NCBI GenBank assembly: GCA_002007465.1
Contig: LNAC01000755.1
Span: forward strand, 44,623 to 108,622
Length of the DNA stretch: 64,000 bases
Source: Ailurus styani
Lineage: Eukaryota; Chordata; Mammalia; Carnivora; Ailuridae
Direction: 5' to 3'
The stretch's first letter is position 1, and every line of letters begins with the position of its first letter. The translations under genes were made by a program, and so were the position numbers. The notes beneath the pieces were generated by a model. It did no database searches, was not told the origin of the DNA, and saw nothing but the letters and a program-made list of their open reading frames with translations. Shown here piece by piece: positions 35,131-46,285 of this stretch.

Positions 35131-35334
35131 CTGGGGCTGCTATCTGGGTCAAAAGGGACAGTTTGTGCAAATCACCAATGTCAGCTGTGGATGATTACTC
35201 AGTGGGTAGTTGCTGATGTTGGCTCTGGTCGTTATGATCACACATCCCTGTCCCTGAGCTCTGATCCCCTGACTGCCCTAAACCCAGCACGTCCGTCCAT
35301 CAACAGGGATGCCCCACTGGCCCAATCCACTGCC

Positions 35335-35835
35335 TTTCCTACCTCACTGGACTTGACCCATAATTTTGTTCCTGCTCCATGTCCCCCCAGGGCTAGAGAG
35401 ATCTTCAGTCACACATATCAGATTGTGCTTCTCCTCTGCTCAGCCCTTCCAGGAACTCCCCATCATGCCCACAATGAAGCCCATGGCCTGAGGCCTGCAG
35501 ACCCACACAGCCTGGCCTTCTGCCTCTGTCCAGGTGCCTCACCATCCCCTTCTCCTTATTGGTCCACTCCAGCCACTGTGGTTGCCTCTGTATTCAAGGA
35601 ACCACCCCAAACTCACTCCTGGCTTAAAACTTCTGCATTTGATTTTCACTCTGCTCAGAAAGCTCTTTCTCCAGATCCGCACCATGAGGCCCTCAGCACC
35701 ACCTCTCCCCCTTTACCTCCATGGCCATCTCAGCACCCAGCCCCTCTGCTGGGCCTGCTGACCCAGCATCCCTAACTCCATATGCCTCTGCGGGGCTGCT
35801 TTCCGTCCAGGCCTTGTCTCAGGGTTTTTGACAGA
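35335..35835 (+). mobile_element. L2 (LINE-2) 3' region relic
   Basis: Long L2-like text: 'cagcccttccaggaactccc', 'cacacagcctggccttctgc', 'ggtccactccagccactgtg', 'tctgctcagaaagctctttc', 'atggccatctcagcacccag'. The 233-codon frame over this region (35074-35775) results from pyrimidine-rich L2 sequence. Confidence 0.65.
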
Positions 35836-36510
35836 AATGGTGATCTCTAGAGCTCAGACAGTAGCTCCTCCCAGACAAGCAGCAGGCTTACTTTCTTCTC
35901 GCTTTCAAAATGCAAGGCTCTTGGTCTGTGACAGGATCCCACTGGGTATGGTATCCCTCTGGGCCTCCCACAGGCCTCACGGGCTTTGGGGACCAGGGAA
36001 CGGAACACAGAGGCCAGTGCTGTTGTTTGCTGTGCTGGGAGTAGCCAGTTGTCTTGCTGGGGTGAATTAGAGCTCATTGTCTGCTTTTGTAGCTTGTACA
36101 AAAGAAGAAAAGCCATCCACTACGAAGTTTTCATTCTTCCCTGACAGATGGCTGCAGTGAGCAGCAGAAAAATCAAATCTCAAGCCTAACACTCTCTATT
36201 TCTCCTCTTAACCCTGTCTGACAGTCTTCATCATATCCAGCAGCACCAGAAGCTTCCCTAATATTGTATGTGTGTTTTCCTCCACTGCCCATAACCCCCA
36301 ACCCAAGAACATGGGAGTCTGCTCTGACATGCCCTCAGCTACTCCCTGGACATCTGGAATAACAGCCCTAAACGGGGTGTTAGGTAGCACCCAGTAAGCA
36401 CTTGCTGAATGAAATAATGAACTGTGGGCATGACAGTAGGTGGCTCAAGGCACCATCTTTATCTCAGTGACCACCTCCATCTCAGAATTTCTGGGAAGGC
36501 AATATTTGTC
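35836..36510. other. unique sequence, no gene seen
   Basis: A 'taagcacttgctgaatgaaa' motif at about 36396 may be a L2/MIR end. Otherwise nothing recognisable. Confidence 0.45.
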
Positions 36511-36885
36511 ATGGCCTGGATTATGTTCCCCTTGTATCCTCCGGCCCAAATTCATATGTTGAAACCCTAGCCCCCAGTGTGATATAGGAACTTTATGGAG
36601 ATGATTAAGGCTAAATGAGGTCATAAGGGCAGGACCCGAATCTAATGTGACTGGCCTCTTTATAATAAGAGGGAGAGACATCACGTATATGTGCATACCA
36701 AGAAACAGCCAGAGGAAGACACAGGGAGAAGGCATCTGCAAGCCAAGGAGAGAGGCCTCGGAAAAACCAAGCCTGCCAACACTATGATCTCAGACATCCA
36801 TCCGTCAGAGTCGTGAGAACATCCATTTCTGTTCTTTAAGCCACCGGGTCTGTGGTGATTTGTTAAGGCAGCCCTAGCAGGCATG
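36511..36885 (+). mobile_element. MLT1-type MaLR solo LTR
   Basis: 'caaattcatatgttgaaacc', 'agatgattaaggctaaatga', 'ggtcataagggcaggacccg', 'tataataagagggagagaca', 'gccaaggagagaggcctcgg' and 'gtggtgatttgttaaggcag' are consecutive MLT1 landmarks. Confidence 0.88.
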
Positions 36886-36896
36886 CTGGAAAGAAA

Positions 36897-37363
36897 TACA
36901 GGCATGCCTTGATTTCTTACACTCCACAGATAACTCTGTTTTGTTTGTTTGTTTCTTTGTTTGTTTGTTTGTTTGTTTCTTACAAATTGAAGGTTCATGG
37001 CAACCCTGTGCCAGCAAGTCTGGCAGTTCCATTTTTCCATTGACATTAGCTCACTTAGTGTCCTGTTTTGGGAATCCTCACAATTTTTCTAACCTTTTCA
37101 TTACTACTATATTGTGATGATCTGTGATCAGTGATTACAACTCGCTGAAACCTCAGATGATCAGCCTTTTTTAGCCATGAAGTATTTTTAATTAAGACAT
37201 GTCTGTTATCTTTGTGGACATAATGCTGTTGCATACTTCATAGACTCTAGTATAGTGTAAACATAACTTTTATACACACTGGGAAACCAAAGAATTCATT
37301 TGGCACACTTGATTGTGATTCACTTTATTGTGGTGGCCTGTTACCAAACCTGCAACGTCTCCA
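36897..37363 (+). mobile_element. Tigger1-like DNA transposon relic
   Basis: After a TA at 36897-36898 the text runs 'caggcatgccttgatttctt', 'ttacaaattgaaggttcatg', 'gcaaccctgtgccagcaagt' and 'gatgatctgtgatcagtgat', the 5' part of a Tigger element. The far end ('ttgtggtggcctgttaccaa') resembles its 3' part, so the interior is deleted. A (TTTG)n run at 36940-36980 has grown inside. No transposase frame remains. Confidence 0.75.
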
Positions 37364-39274
37364 TAACCATTTCATGCACGTGGACTGTTCCTTAGAACAG
37401 TGGCAGTAGGAGCAGATCTCTGATTTTGCTAACTTACTTCAACTTTTGTAAACCTGAATCCAAGTTTGGGAGAGAACGTAGGTCCTAAGGCTTCCAAGTG
37501 TAATTGTGATTTACAGATATAACCTAAGGGTTAGGGCTTTTCATGCATCGTGGGAGTGCTGGGGGCTCAGCGGCAGTAGAGAACAGGATAAGGCCCTGGT
37601 TTCATGAAGTCTGTCTTCTGACCTTGGAGCCAGAAAGGCCATAGGGAGAGGACACTGACAGCAAAGCCAGGGGAGGTTAGAAGGGAGCCCAGTGGGGTTT
37701 CAGACAGCTAGACAAGGAAGGCCTCCCTGGGGGTAATGTGGAGTGGAAAACCAGAGTGATCAGACTAAAGGTCTCATGGGTGGCTCCCAAGATTGGCTTT
37801 GAACCAAAATACCCTAGAAGTGCCTTGAGCCCAAGCAGCATGGTGTGCTGTGACATGGGAAAGAGGGGGGGGGTGCTCAGTTGAGAGTCAGAGGGGCAAG
37901 GCTCTCCTTCCAGCTGTGCCAGTGGATGGCCCAAGCTCAGGTCCCCGCTGTAAGGAAAGAGAGTGTGATCAGAGCAGCCAGACTCAGACTGTCACTCGTG
38001 AGCTTCCGTCCTAACATCAGACAACCACAAATGCAAACTTTGGAACTGGTTGAAGAATGGGGAGGAGAGCCTTTGCTTTTCAGAGTCTAGCTTAGATATA
38101 ATTAAAAGCATTAATTATGAGTCCTTTGAGAATACAGTGAGATGATTCCAAGGTACATCCATGAATTGATCCTGGCTTCAGGAGTTTCTAGCTTTATAGA
38201 TTGGCATTGTCCAAAATGGGACACTTTGGAGAGCAAAAGAAGTACTACTCATAATTTGCTCTCCTGGGAAAACTGAGCTGTGTGGTCAGCCTGTTGATAA
38301 GGGAGACAACATACATTTAAATAATGAAACGTCAGCTAGAAATTAAGAGTTGTTCATAAAAAGGTAATATACTAGGTAAATATGGGAAACAAAATCTTGT
38401 TTCCCCACCCACCCACCACAGGAGGTTGTTTCACGTTCATTGGGTGAGTCTGCATAAATAACTCTCAAAAACATTCATGGTCCCCAGTGTTGTCATTGAC
38501 CATCCTCCACCTCCTCCAAGTCCTCTGTCCCCCACAGAAGACACCTGAGTGACAGTACCTAGCATGAAAGGCTCTGTGTTCAGGAATTGGAGGCAGGCCC
38601 AGATAGACTGTAATGAAGTTTGGATGAGGGGAAGGTGGGGACTGAGGAGCTGTCTGTGGACTGTCTAATCCTGGGATAAGGAGTGTGGTCCTGGATGGGG
38701 TGGAGGCCACCTTTGGAGATCTGTGTCTCTAGGGCAGGAACAGTAGTAAAAGGAATCCATGCAATGCCTCATGTCTCCCCACATGTTATCACCCCTCAAA
38801 TTTTGGCAAGTTGTGCCACCCACCAGGTCTAGACAGTGATTGTGACTGGTCATTGAAGCTCATGTTTGTGCAGACTTGGTCACAGACATTTGTGGTGTCG
38901 CCACTTTGCGTGTGTGGAGTTTGAGGTGCCAGTTAAGATGTCTTTGGAAGGGTTACACTTGATTGTGCTGAAGAGAGGTAGCAGGGGAAGACAGGGGAAC
39001 AGCAGCAGCATGTAGATTTTATATTGACCAGAATATAAATGACCCCAAGAAATTACCACAAGCCCACATTCCCTTGTCCCCATCAGAACTGTGTTTGCAC
39101 CAGAGTGATATCTGCAAGAAACCACTGCCTAAATGCAAGTATAGAAGAAAAACTAGAAGTGATACCGAAGTATGAGGTCATAGTTTACTTGGCAGCCTAC
39201 TTTTTTTCTTATTGCTGTTTTACATGAATGGTGTGTCCAGCAATCATAGAGACCACAGTGAGGAAGTTAATGTC
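37364..39274. other. unique sequence, no gene seen
   Basis: No recognised repeats; a G-run at 37865-37874. Frames at 38465-39227 lack motifs. Confidence 0.5.
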
Positions 39275-39578
39275 AACTTGGCTAGGCCAGGGGCACCTGG
39301 GTGGCTCAGTGGGTTAAAGTCTTTGCCTTCAGCTCAGGTCATGATCTCAAGGTCCTGGGATTGAGCCCCGAATTGGACTCCCTGCTCAGCAGGGAGCCTG
39401 CTTCCTCCTCTCTTTCTCTCTGCCTGCCTCTCTGCCTGTCTGTGATCTGATCTCTCTCTCTCTCTGTGTGTCAAATAAATAAAAATCTTTTTTAAAAAAA
39501 AAAGAAAAAATCAGGAAACCTATGTTCTGATCTGGATTCTTCTTAAAAAAAAATAAAAAACAAAACTTGGCTAGGCCA
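39275..39578 (+). mobile_element. CAN-SINE with apparent 3' transduction
   Basis: The SINE (39290 to about 39505) has a musteloid-type tail: 'gcttcctcctctctttctct', 'gtctgtgatctgatctctct'. After its A-rich end comes about 35 bp of non-SINE text containing 'aaacctatgttctgatctgg', then a second A-rich run (39543-39563). AACTTGGCTAGGCCA flanks the entire block (39275-39289 and 39564-39578), so the extra text entered in the same event. Confidence 0.92.
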
Positions 39579-39640
39579 TAGGATCCAGGTTTGGGTCAAA
39601 GATATCTGAATGTTGCTGTAGAGGTGTTTTTAAAAATGTA

Positions 39641-39860
39641 ATTAACATTTTAGGATTTATTTTGTTTATTTGAAAATGAGCGAGTACACAAGTGGGGGGA
39701 GGGGCAGAGGGAGAGGATCTCAAGTAGACTCTGTGCTGAGCGTGGAGCCTGATGTCGGGTTCCATCTCATGACCTTGAGATCATGACCTGAGCTGAAATC
39801 AGGAGTGGGACACTTAACTAACTAAGCCACCCAGGTGCCCCAAATATGATTAACCTTTTA
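39641..39860 (-). mobile_element. older CAN-SINE, antisense, first of a tandem pair
   Basis: The body is 39653-39848, with 'gatctcaagtagactctgtg', 'atctcatgaccttgagatca' and 'aactaagccacccaggtgcc'. Flanks are ATTAACATTTTA (39641-39652) and ATTAACCTTTTA (39849-39860). It is more diverged than the next copy. Confidence 0.9.
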
Positions 39861-40081
39861 TTATTTATTTATTTATTTATAAATATTTTATTTATTTATT
39901 TGACAGAGACACAGCAAGAGAGGGAACACAAGCAGGGCGAGTGGGAGAGGGAGAAGCAGGCGTCCTGCTGATCAGGGAGCCTGATGCAGGGCTCAATCCT
40001 AGGACCCTGGGATCATGACCTGAGCCGAAGGCAGACACTTAACAACTGAGCCACCCAGGTGGCCCTGTGATTAACATTTTA
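39849..40081 (-). mobile_element. younger CAN-SINE, antisense, second of a tandem pair
   Basis: The body is 39861-40069, with an (ATTT)n start, 'aagagagggaacacaagcag', 'ggaccctgggatcatgacct' and 'aactgagccacccaggtggc'. It shares ATTAACCTTTTA with its neighbour and ends in ATTAACATTTTA (40070-40081). Confidence 0.9.
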
Positions 40082-40494
40082 AATCAATAGACCCCTGAGC
40101 AAAGCAGATCGCCTTTCTTAAAGGTGGACCTCAACCAATCAGTTAAACGTCTTCTGAGGCAGACTTAGGTGACCCTAGGAAGAAGGAATTCTGCCTTCAG
40201 AGTGCCCCTGGTGTGAGCCATAGCATCGACTCTTCCCTAGGTCTCCAATGTTCCAGCTTACCCTGCAGATCTCAGACTTGTCAACCCCCACAACTGTGTG
40301 AGCCAGTTACTTCAGATCTGTCTCTGTCTCCCTAGATAGGTAGGTGGGTAAGTGGATAGACAGGTACAGATACAGATACGTAGATGAAGGTGGACACAGA
40401 TGTAAAGACACACACCTACCCTCTTCAGGTTCTGTGTCTCTGGAGAGCCCTGACTCATGCAGACCCTCAGATTCAGTAATCATGGTCATGGTCC
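40082..40494. other. unique sequence with short (GATA)-like run
   Basis: A 'gataggtaggtgggtaagtg' and 'cagatacagatacg' region at 40334-40382 is a decayed tetranucleotide repeat. The rest may be an old MaLR remnant ('caaccccc', 'tctctggagagccctgactc') but is too decayed to call. Confidence 0.4.
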
Positions 40495-40650
40495 CCGCTC
40501 TGGAGCTTCTCGCATCTTGGGCAAGCCCTTCACACCTCAATGTAGCCTGCATTGAAGAGAACAATGCTCCATTCTCACAGGGTTATCCTGAGGGTTCCAG
40601 GAGATGAAGCAGTCAGAGTATTCTCCTAGGAGCCAGGCTCCAAGAAAGCT
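40495..40650 (+). repeat. MIR relic
   Basis: 'cttgggcaagcccttcacac', 'cctcaatgtagcctgcattg' and 'agggttatcctgagggttcc' follow MIR order. Confidence 0.55.
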
Positions 40651-40689
40651 TGAACGCCAGGTTCCAGGGAAAGCACTCAGCACACGCGA

Positions 40690-40815
40690 ACGTGTTCATT
40701 TTTCCTCTGTGCCTTGGGAGAGTCACCTGGGAGTGTGCTCCTTGCTTCACAAAGAGAAAACTGAAGTCCAGAGAGAGGCCAGGGTGTGCTCCAAGTCACC
40801 CAGCTGTGCTCCCAG
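40690..40815 (-). repeat. MIR relic, antisense
   Basis: 'aaagagaaaactgaagtcca', 'gagagaggccagggtgtgct' and 'ccaagtcacccagctg' are the antisense MIR core. Confidence 0.65.
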
Positions 40816-41845
40816 CCCCAGTGATCTGGAAAGCGAGAGCCTCACACTCCCACAGCCCACTCTGCTCCATGCTCAGTGGGCCTCGCCTGGAAGGACATAG
40901 GAAATTCACAGGAATTCCAGCCCACTGTTTTCACCTCCCAGAAATAGTAAAGAGCGCATTCAGCTTGTAACTGCTAGCTGCACATTTCATGTTTTCTCAC
41001 CCTCCCACCTCAGCTCTCTCTCACTCTACACCTCTTTGGAGCAGTATAAACACAACTCCCCCAGGTGAGCCCTCTGCTGTTAGGGAAGTAAAACCGAAGA
41101 GGGTGTCTGAATGGGGTTTATGAGACTGTTTCTGAGCAGAATGAAGGTGCAACCACCATGGTACTTGAAACACCAAGCCAACCTTCCTTAAGATGAGAGT
41201 CTGGTAGAATGAAGACCTCAGTCATCCTGTGATGATCCATTGGCTTGGGAGAGAAGTTTCCTACAGAAAAGTCTGTGCCTATCACTTAATCTCCAATGAA
41301 CTGCCTTAACTCTTCATCATAGGATCAGAATGGGAGCACAGATTTGAATTTCTCTAGATTTCTTTTAGTCCCAAATTGCTTTCTGCAGAAGATAATCTCA
41401 TTTTCAATCTTAAAGAATTCAATAAAAATAACTAAATTTTATTATTGTTTAAAAGATTTATGGCAGAAGGTATTTTTAATCTTCAATTTTACAGATCTTT
41501 AGTCAATATTAGAACAATAACTAAACTGTAGAGATAAAAGAAATTACCTGTTATTTCATTTAACCTAATTGCATTGACTTTGTTTTTAAATTAAGTCTTA
41601 AGTAAATTAATTTATATATCTGGGTTGTATATAAAGCTGAGGAGAAACAATAATGTTTTGTGCATTTGCAGGTTAGGATGGGCCCTGTTCTCTCAGGAAG
41701 CTCCTATTTCCTAAGTCCCCTGGGGCCGGGGGTGTGGGTGGGGCGGGGTGGGGGGGAAGATTACAGAATGATTTCCTGATTTCCAACACTCAAACTAAAT
41801 TCCATGAAGGCAGGACTTTTTCATTTTCTTTCTTTTTTTTATTAT
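40816..41845. other. unique sequence, no gene seen
   Basis: AT-rich part at 41400-41640 without recognised repeats. A G-rich run at 41725-41760 could form a quadruplex. Confidence 0.45.
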
Positions 41846-41868
41846 TCCTTTTCTTTTTCTTCTTCTTT

Positions 41869-41951
<83 letters not shown>
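41846..41951. repeat. polypyrimidine (TTTC)n/(CT)n tract
   Basis: About 105 bases of almost pure pyrimidine: TTTC units, then about nine CT units, then TTTC again. Long mirror-symmetric homopurine-homopyrimidine runs like this can adopt triplex (H-DNA) structure. Confidence 0.95.
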
Positions 41952-41974
41952 GTTATTGTCACTTTGCAAGCTGA

Positions 41975-43590
41975 AGGGGTTTTTTGTTTGTTTAATTGAA
42001 GTATAGTTCACATACAATGTTATAGTAGTTTCAGGTGTACAATATATCAGCTCAGCAACTCCACACATTACCCCACCTTAGTAAATGCACTCCCAGCCAT
42101 CACCAGACAACACCACTACAGTATATTAACTTGATTCCTCATACTGTACCCCCCATTCCCATGGCTCATTTACTCCACACATGGGAGTTCTTATCTCTTA
42201 ATCCTTTCTGTCTGTTTCACCCATTCCCCCCACTTCTCCTCTGGCAATCATCACTTTGTTCTCTGTATTTACGTGTCTTTGTTTTATTTTCTGTTGGTTC
42301 TTTTGACTTTTAGATTCTACATATAAGTGACATCATATGGTATTTGTCTTTCTGTGTCTGGCTTATTTCACTTAGCATGATACTCTCTAGCTCCATTTGT
42401 GCCATTGCAAATGGTAAGAGGTCATTCTTTTTGGTGGCTGAGTAATATTCCATTATGTATTTATACCACATCTTTATTTTTATAGGCACTTGGGCTGCTT
42501 CCATATCTTGGTTATTGTATATAATTCTATAATAAACATAAGGGCGAATGTACCTTTTCAAATTAGTGTTTTGATTTTCTTTGGGTAAATACCCAGTGAT
42601 GGAATTATTGGATCATATGGTATTTCTGTTTTTGATAATTTGAGGAGCCTCCATACTCTTTTCCACAGTGGCTGCCCCAATTTACAGTCCTACCAACAGT
42701 ACATGGGTGTTCCTTTTTCTCACTGACACTTGTTATTTTCGCCCTTTGATTCTAGTCATTTTGACATGTATGAGGTGGTATCTTACCATGGTTTTGATTT
42801 GCATTTTCCTGACAATTAGTAATCTTGAGCCTCTTTGCATGTTTCTGTTGGCCATCTGTATATCTTTGTAAAAATGTCTATGCTAGTTCTTTACCCATTT
42901 TTATTTGGATATTAACCCCTTATTGGCTTTATCCTTTGAAAATTACTTCTCCAATTCAGTAAGTTTCCTTTTTGCTTTGTTGATGGTTTCCTTTGCTGCA
43001 CAGAGCTTTTTTACTTTGGTGTAGTCTCAATAGTGTATTTTTGCTTTTGTTTTCCATGCTTCAGCAGACATATCTAGAAAAATGTTGCTATGGCCAATGT
43101 CAGAGAAATTACTGCCTATGTTTTTTTCTAAAAGTTTTATGGTTTCAGTTCTCACATTTAGGTCCTTAATCCATTTTGAGTTTATTTTTGTATATGGTGT
43201 AAAAAAGTGGCCTAGTTTTATTCTTTCACACATAGCTGTCCAGTTTTCTCAGAACTATTTATTGAAAAGACTGTCTTCTCCCCATTGTATATTCTTGCCT
43301 CCTTTGTTAAAGATTAATTGACCATATAAGTGCGGGTTTATTTGAGGGGCTCTCTATCCTATTCCAATGATCTGTGTGTCTATTTTTATGCAGTACCATA
43401 CTGTTTTGATTACTATAACTTTGTAGTATATCCTGAAATCTGGGATTGTGACATGCCCGGCTTTGTCTCTTTCTCCAGATTGCTGTTGTTATTCAGGTCT
43501 TTTGTGGTTCTGTATAAATTTTAGGATTATTTTTTCCAGTTCTATGGAAAATACTGTTGGTATTTTGATTGGGATTGCATGTGGGTTTTT
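41975..43590 (-). mobile_element. LINE-1, antisense, ORF2 C-terminal part and 3' UTR
   Basis: Antisense landmarks: 'aattgaagtatagttcacat', 'agattctacatataagtgac', 'gagtaatattccattatgta', 'gtgatggaattattggatca', 'tcttttccacagtggctgcc' and 'tctcagaactatttattgaa'. The reading frame is disrupted. It extends at least 1.6 kb and is interrupted at its 5' side by another L1. Confidence 0.88.
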
Positions 43591-43915
43591 GTTTTTGTTT
43601 AATTTAAATTCAATTAGCTAACATACAGTACTTTATTAGTTCTTGATGTAGTGTTCAGTGATTCATTAGTTGCATATAACACTCAGTGCTCGTCACATCG
43701 CGTGCCCTCCTTAAAACTCATCACCTAGTTACCCCATCCCCTTTCCCTTTCTGCAACCCTCAGTTTGTTTCCTGGAGTCAAGAGCCTCTCATGGTTTGTC
43801 TCCCTCTCTGATTTTTTCTCATTCAGTTTTCCCTCCCCTTCCCTGTGATCCTCTGCGCTATTCCTTATATTCCACATATGCATGAAACCATATGATAATT
43901 GTCTTTCTCATTCCT
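43591..43915 (-). mobile_element. second LINE-1 3' end, antisense, nested
   Basis: It starts at a new T-rich tail ('tttttgtttaatttaaattc'), then 'aattagctaacatacagtac', 'cagtttgtttcctggagtca' and 'catatgcatgaaaccatatg'. A fresh tail inside the upstream L1 text shows a separate insertion. Confidence 0.85.
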
Positions 43916-43992
43916 CCATCCTCAGCCTTTAGAATAATGCCAGCTAGCACTTAGTAGGAGCTTAATAAAGATACGTTGAATGAATAAATCAT
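43916..43992 (+). repeat. MIR/L2 3' end
   Basis: 'gaataatgccagctagcact', 'tagtaggagcttaataaag' and 'gttgaatgaataaat' form the classic 3' end of this repeat class. Confidence 0.65.
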
Positions 43993-44129
43993 TTGTTTAT
44001 CAGTTTATAGTTTTCTACAGTCCCCCTATAGTAGACCAATGATGATTGAAACTCAACAAAAATAAGAAGTGACAATTTTATATCAGAATATGTGTCTATA
44101 TTATTGAGATTGTCACATTGCCTTCTGCA

Positions 44130-44928
44130 TGGTGAGATAGTTATTAAATAATCTCTTTAAAGATAAAGCTGTCAGTGTGAATTTATTTTACCAGATATTA
44201 AGGCATACCACAAATCTATAGTGATTAAAGATTGTGGTCTTGGTACAAGTAGAGACAAATAACTCTGTATCACAGAATAGGGAGCTCAGAGTCAGACTTC
44301 CATGTGACAGGAGCTTAGTATATGTTTAATTAGAACCACAAATCAATATGGAAAGTTCCTATATAGAAACTTCCCATATAGGGTAGAGAAAAATAAAACT
44401 GGATCCATACCAAACACTATATACAAAATTTACAGACTTCACTGTGAAACACTATAAAGTTAGTTGAAGAATTCTGATTTAGGTGTAGGAAGAACTTCTT
44501 AAATAAAACTTTAAGAGTATAAATTATAAAGCAAAAGTTAATTCATTTGATCACACAAAAATTAAGAATTTCTGATCAATGGAGGCTGCCTTGGATAGCA
44601 TTAACAGACAAATGACAGATTGGAAGAAAACATTAGCAATACCAAGTAACAATATGCAAGGAGCTCTTTCAAATCAACAACCAAGAGGAGCCCAGATGGG
44701 AAAACAGGCAAAGTATGTAATCAGGCATTTTACATAACAGGGAAATCACAAGGCTAAAAAGCAAATGAAAAGATGCTCCAAATCATTTTTAATCAGAGAA
44801 GCATGCATTGAAAAGCAATCGATTGGCCTTTTATAAATAACAGAGAAAATGTGCTATCTCCTGCCCTAAGCCTTCCACTGGTAACTCTAGCCACAAAAAT
44901 ATGACGACTTAAGAAAATAGTATCTCCT
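44130..44928 (+). mobile_element. old LINE-1 ORF2 fragment
   Basis: Diverged ORF2 text: 'taaggcataccacaaatcta', 'cttggtacaagtagagacaa', 'attggaagaaaacattagca'. It provides the landing site of the younger L1 that follows. The coding frame is broken. Confidence 0.65.
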
Positions 44929-45491
44929 CTGAGGTAGTGATCCTCAGGGGCACATGCACCCGAATGTTTATAGCAGCAATGTCCACAATAGCCAAACTAT
45001 GGAAAGAACCTAGATGTCCATCAACAGATGAATGGAAAAAGAAGTTGTGGTATATATATACAATGGAATACTATGCAGTCATCAAAAGAAATGAAATCTT
45101 GTTGTTTGGAATGACATGGATGGAACTAGAGGGTATTATGCTGAGCGAAATAAGTCAATCAGAGAAAGACAATTATCATATGATCTCTCTGATATGAGGA
45201 ACTTGAGGGGCAGGGTGGGGGGTCATGGGGGTAGGGAGGGAAAAATAATGAAACAAGATGGGATGGGGAAGGAGACAAACCATAAGAGACTCCTAATCTC
45301 ACAAAACAAATTGAGGGTTACTGGGGGGTGGGAGGGTAGGGATAGAGTGGATGGGTTATGGACACTGGGGAGGGTTTGTGCTATGGTGAATGCTGTGAAA
45401 GGCGTAAGCCTGATGATTCACAGACCTGTACCCCTGGGGCAAATAATAATAATAAAAATAAATTAAAAAAAAAAAGAAAATGGTATCTCCT
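44911..45491 (+). mobile_element. young LINE-1, ORF2 C-terminus plus 3' UTR, with target-site duplication
   Basis: The body is 44929-45473. The frame 44937-45197 keeps the L1 ORF2 C-terminal text, including a WKEPRCPSTDEWKKKLWYIY-like stretch and TMEYYAVIKRNEIL. Next comes the 'gatgggatggggaaggagac' 3' UTR shared with the 10138 copy, ending 'ctgtacccctggggcaaata'. The target AAGAAAATAGTATCTCCT (44911-44928) recurs with one change at 45474-45491. Confidence 0.95.
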
Positions 45492-46285
45492 TACCTCTTC
45501 CAGAACTGTGGTTTAGTAATAACAAGGAATGAGAAGGAACCATGTTGTGTTTTGGTTCATAAGGTGCAGAGATATGCATGAGTCGGGGTACTTTCTAGGA
45601 AGAAGGTGAAAGCAGACCATAGAGGGGTGATAGAAGACTCTGTGAGAAGAGAAGCTGCTGGGAGACTAGGCCAGGTAGGAAGTGACCGTCTGGCTCAGTG
45701 GGAAGTCATAGAGGTTGGAGGGAAAGAAGAAGATGTCCCTGGTCTCCCCTTTTGTCCCCCACATCTTCTTCAGAAGGTGTTCCCACACCTTCTTCAGTTC
45801 TGCTTGGGCAATCCAGGCAGATGACAGCCACCAGCAGCTGTCCAAAAGGTGGGAAGTGAAGAGACCAAAGACACCCCCTCCCCCCGCAGTGGATACCAAC
45901 AAGGGAGACAAAGACAGGCTCTGCCCTATCCATCAGAAAGGGCATTCCTGGCCACTTCCTGGGGAGGTTCTGGGAAGACTTAGGAAGCAAACAGCACCGG
46001 CCCCCTAAACATCCTCACAGATAGTGGGAGTGGCAAGGTGAACTGGTTTTGTGGTCATTTTCAGTGTCCACGTGCCATCCACCACTTTGTGTTTAGGGCG
46101 AGGTACTTGTGTTTTCTGTGGATGGCGGTGAGGAAGACGTCAGTCTTGCCAGACTACACGGTAGGATTGCTTAGAATTCCCAGGCATGCTGGACAAGCCA
46201 ACCTGGCAGGAGCCTGTGCCCCCTTAGGCCCCAGAGTTGACACCTGGGTTTTGCATGCCCTGTCACCGCTGAGTCACTGAGGTCC
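45492..46285. other. unique sequence, no gene seen
   Basis: Frames at 45666-46008 on both strands are mutually antisense. No domain is seen. Confidence 0.5.

Noticed and set aside
35074..35775. The 233-codon plus-strand frame, the second longest in the window.
   Set aside because: Most of it is L2 3' region in sense; pyrimidine-rich L2 text is naturally open and the product shows only Pro/Ser/His-rich low-complexity sequence.
41734..42068. Frames rich in Phe/Ser/Leu on one strand and Lys/Glu/Arg on the other.
   Set aside because: Translations of the TTTC/CT tract and the adjoining L1.
44937..45197. 86-codon frame with clear protein similarity.
   Set aside because: It is the C-terminal end of L1 ORF2 in a 5'-truncated copy, so it is annotated as part of the transposon, not as a gene.
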